A stretch of DNA of 6,182 nucleotides from Coriobacteriales bacterium (GTDB lineage: Bacteria; Actinomycetota; Coriobacteriia; Coriobacteriales; UBA8131). This document shows positions 5,549-6,182 of this stretch, one piece after another. The stretch spans positions 1 to 6,182 of the forward strand of contig JAITTM010000163.1 in NCBI GenBank assembly GCA_031286975.1, given 5' to 3'. Both the position numbers and the translations under genes were made by a program. Within the stretch, counting starts at the first letter, position 1. Each line of letters starts with the position of its first letter. The notes beneath the pieces are model-generated. The model did not search any database and had not been told where the DNA came from. It saw only the letters and a list, made by a program, of their open reading frames with translations.

Positions 5549-5823
5549 TTACAGAAAAAGAGCTTAAGTCCAAATACGGCATGACCAACAAAGAGATTGC
5601 TGAGATAAAAAAGAGCGCAGACACTTACGCAAACGGCGATTGGCCCGAAGGCAAGATAACCCGAGTTGGTCGTCCCAGTTTGGCCGTAGAGGAGGTGCGT
5701 CCTGTAACTGTGAGACTACCAGTTTCACAGATAATAGCCTTGGACGGAAAGGCGAAAAGCCAAGGGGAAACCCGCTCGGCAGCAGTTCGCAAAGCTGTTG
5801 GCGAATGGCTGATGCAAGCCTAG
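5545..5823 (+). CDS. Ribbon-helix-helix putative antitoxin
   Basis: A 92-residue protein with a C-terminal ribbon-helix-helix DNA-binding domain. RPVTVRLP (52-59) is the beta ribbon, residues 60-72 (VSQIIALDGKAKS) are helix 1, the turn contains GETR, and SAAVRKAVGEWL (78-89) is helix 2. The N-terminal half is charged, probably flexible, and would be the toxin-binding part. It contains RVGRPSL (40-46), with a GRP core like that of AT-hooks. The ATG is embedded in the ATGA overlap with the upstream stop, and GGGAG is 9 nt before it. Toxin-first order with a C-terminal ribbon-helix-helix matches BrnTA operons. It probably neutralises the upstream protein and represses the promoter through the inverted repeat at 5235-5266. 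Confidence 0.82.
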   Translation: MITEKELKSKYGMTNKEIAEIKKSADTYANGDWPEGKITRVGRPSLAVEEVRPVTVRLPVSQIIALDGKAKSQGETRSAAVRKAVGEWLMQA

Positions 5824-5894
5824 CGCTCCGTTAAGCCCTCAGTGCTCTTGCGGGGCAATGCGCTTTGACGAATCGTAATCAAACCTACATAACA

Positions 5895-5947
5895 TGCCCG
5901 TACGGGCAAAAAATCTGTCAGGCAGGCAAACTATGCCCGTGCGAGCA
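5895..5947. repeat. Two copies of a 14-bp palindromic sequence
   Basis: A perfect palindrome TGCCCGTACGGGCA at 5895-5908 recurs as TGCCCGTGCGAGCA at 5934-5947, with two differences and 39 bp between the starts. Both lie in the gap between the convergent antitoxin and PIN-domain genes. The first is next to a run of A on the plus strand; on the minus strand the T run precedes the hairpin and does not follow it, so it is not an ordinary intrinsic terminator for either gene. Confidence 0.55.
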
Positions 5948-5978
5948 TATCCGCGCGCGATGCCTGTGCACCCTTCGC

Positions 5979-6182
5979 TCAGAAATCAATCTCCTGATAC
6001 CACAGATTATCGTGATTCGCCAGCAAATCGAAGAGCTCCTTTGGCGTGAGCGCTGGTACGATACTTTGCTTAAAATCTGAGGAATTGCGTGTGATTATAT
6101 AGTCGGCTTTGACGTTTTCTGCGCAACGAGAGACAAGGCAATCCTCAAAGTCATTCCAGCCTTGCTTCAAACTCTCGATTCC
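5979..6182 (-). CDS. PIN-domain protein (VapC-like), C-terminal part (cut by right window edge)
   Basis: The frame is open to the right edge of the window, so the start and the first acidic residues are missing; about 67 residues remain. WNDFEDCLVSRCAENVKADYIITRNSSDF, seen here as WNDFEDCLVSRCAEN then KADYIITRNSSDF, is the characteristic second half of a PIN-type ribonuclease fold. It holds the conserved acidic Asp of the DFED segment and the following A-D-Y-I-(I/V)-T-R-N strand and acidic DF. The next segment, IVPALTPKELFDLL, matches the common ending of PIN_3-type proteins. PIN proteins of this sort are usually VapC-like toxins that cut RNA and are paired with an upstream antitoxin gene; any partner here would lie beyond the right edge. 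It converges with the ribbon-helix-helix gene. Confidence 0.82.
   Translation of the reverse strand, partial: GIESLKQGWNDFEDCLVSRCAENVKADYIITRNSSDFKQSIVPALTPKELFDLLANHDNLWYQEIDF

Noticed and set aside
5865..6080. A cysteine-rich 71-codon frame on the plus strand, superficially zinc-binding.
   Set aside because: It has a TTG start without a convincing ribosome binding site, its Cys pattern comes from the repeated palindrome, and its second half is antisense to the PIN-domain gene.

Overview
The window looks like a piece of an anaerobic, moderately GC-rich actinobacterial chromosome. An Eggerthellaceae or other Coriobacteriia gut anaerobe is my best guess. This rests on codon and GC style, on a twin-arginine molybdoenzyme (CISM family) operon paired with its own divergent TetR regulator, and on gene style generally. 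It is an inference from the sequence alone; no taxonomic marker is present.

Layout. (1) 1-298, plus strand: the C-terminal part of a type I methionine aminopeptidase, cut by the left edge. (2) 4286 down to 313, minus strand: a three-gene redox operon in the order catalytic molybdopterin subunit (DmsA-like, Tat signal with lipobox), four-cluster ferredoxin subunit (DmsB-like), TorD/DmsD-like maturation chaperone. The first two genes are tightly coupled, with the Shine-Dalgarno of the second fused to the stop codon of the first. A textbook intrinsic terminator lies between the second and third genes, directly in front of the chaperone's ribosome binding site. No DmsC/NrfD-type membrane subunit is present. 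The chaperone carries an odd N-terminal run of ten Glu-Pro/Leu-Val triplets encoded by a 9-bp tandem repeat. (3) 4287-4619: a 333-bp divergent control region with a TATAAT box and a 17-bp perfect dyad CGCTTTTTGCAAAAGCG, in front of (4) 4620-5183, plus strand: a TetR-family regulator of the DhaS-like type, presumably controlling the reductase operon. (5) 5222-5823, plus strand: a compact, visibly more AT-rich toxin-antitoxin-like module. It has a good promoter, a 9-bp inverted repeat overlapping that promoter, a BrnT-like small protein, and a ribbon-helix-helix protein joined by an ATGA overlap. (6) 5824-5978: a non-coding gap holding two copies of a 14-bp palindromic sequence. (7) 5979-6182, minus strand: the C-terminal part of a PIN-domain protein (VapC-like), cut by the right edge.

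How it fits together. The reductase catalytic subunit would be matured by the TorD-like chaperone, exported by Tat with its FeS partner, and possibly held at the membrane by a lipid anchor instead of an integral membrane subunit. The TetR regulator suggests that the enzyme is switched on by a small molecule, perhaps its substrate. The right end appears to be an accessory patch with two toxin-like genes. I see no tRNA, rRNA, CRISPR array, transposase or integrase in the window.
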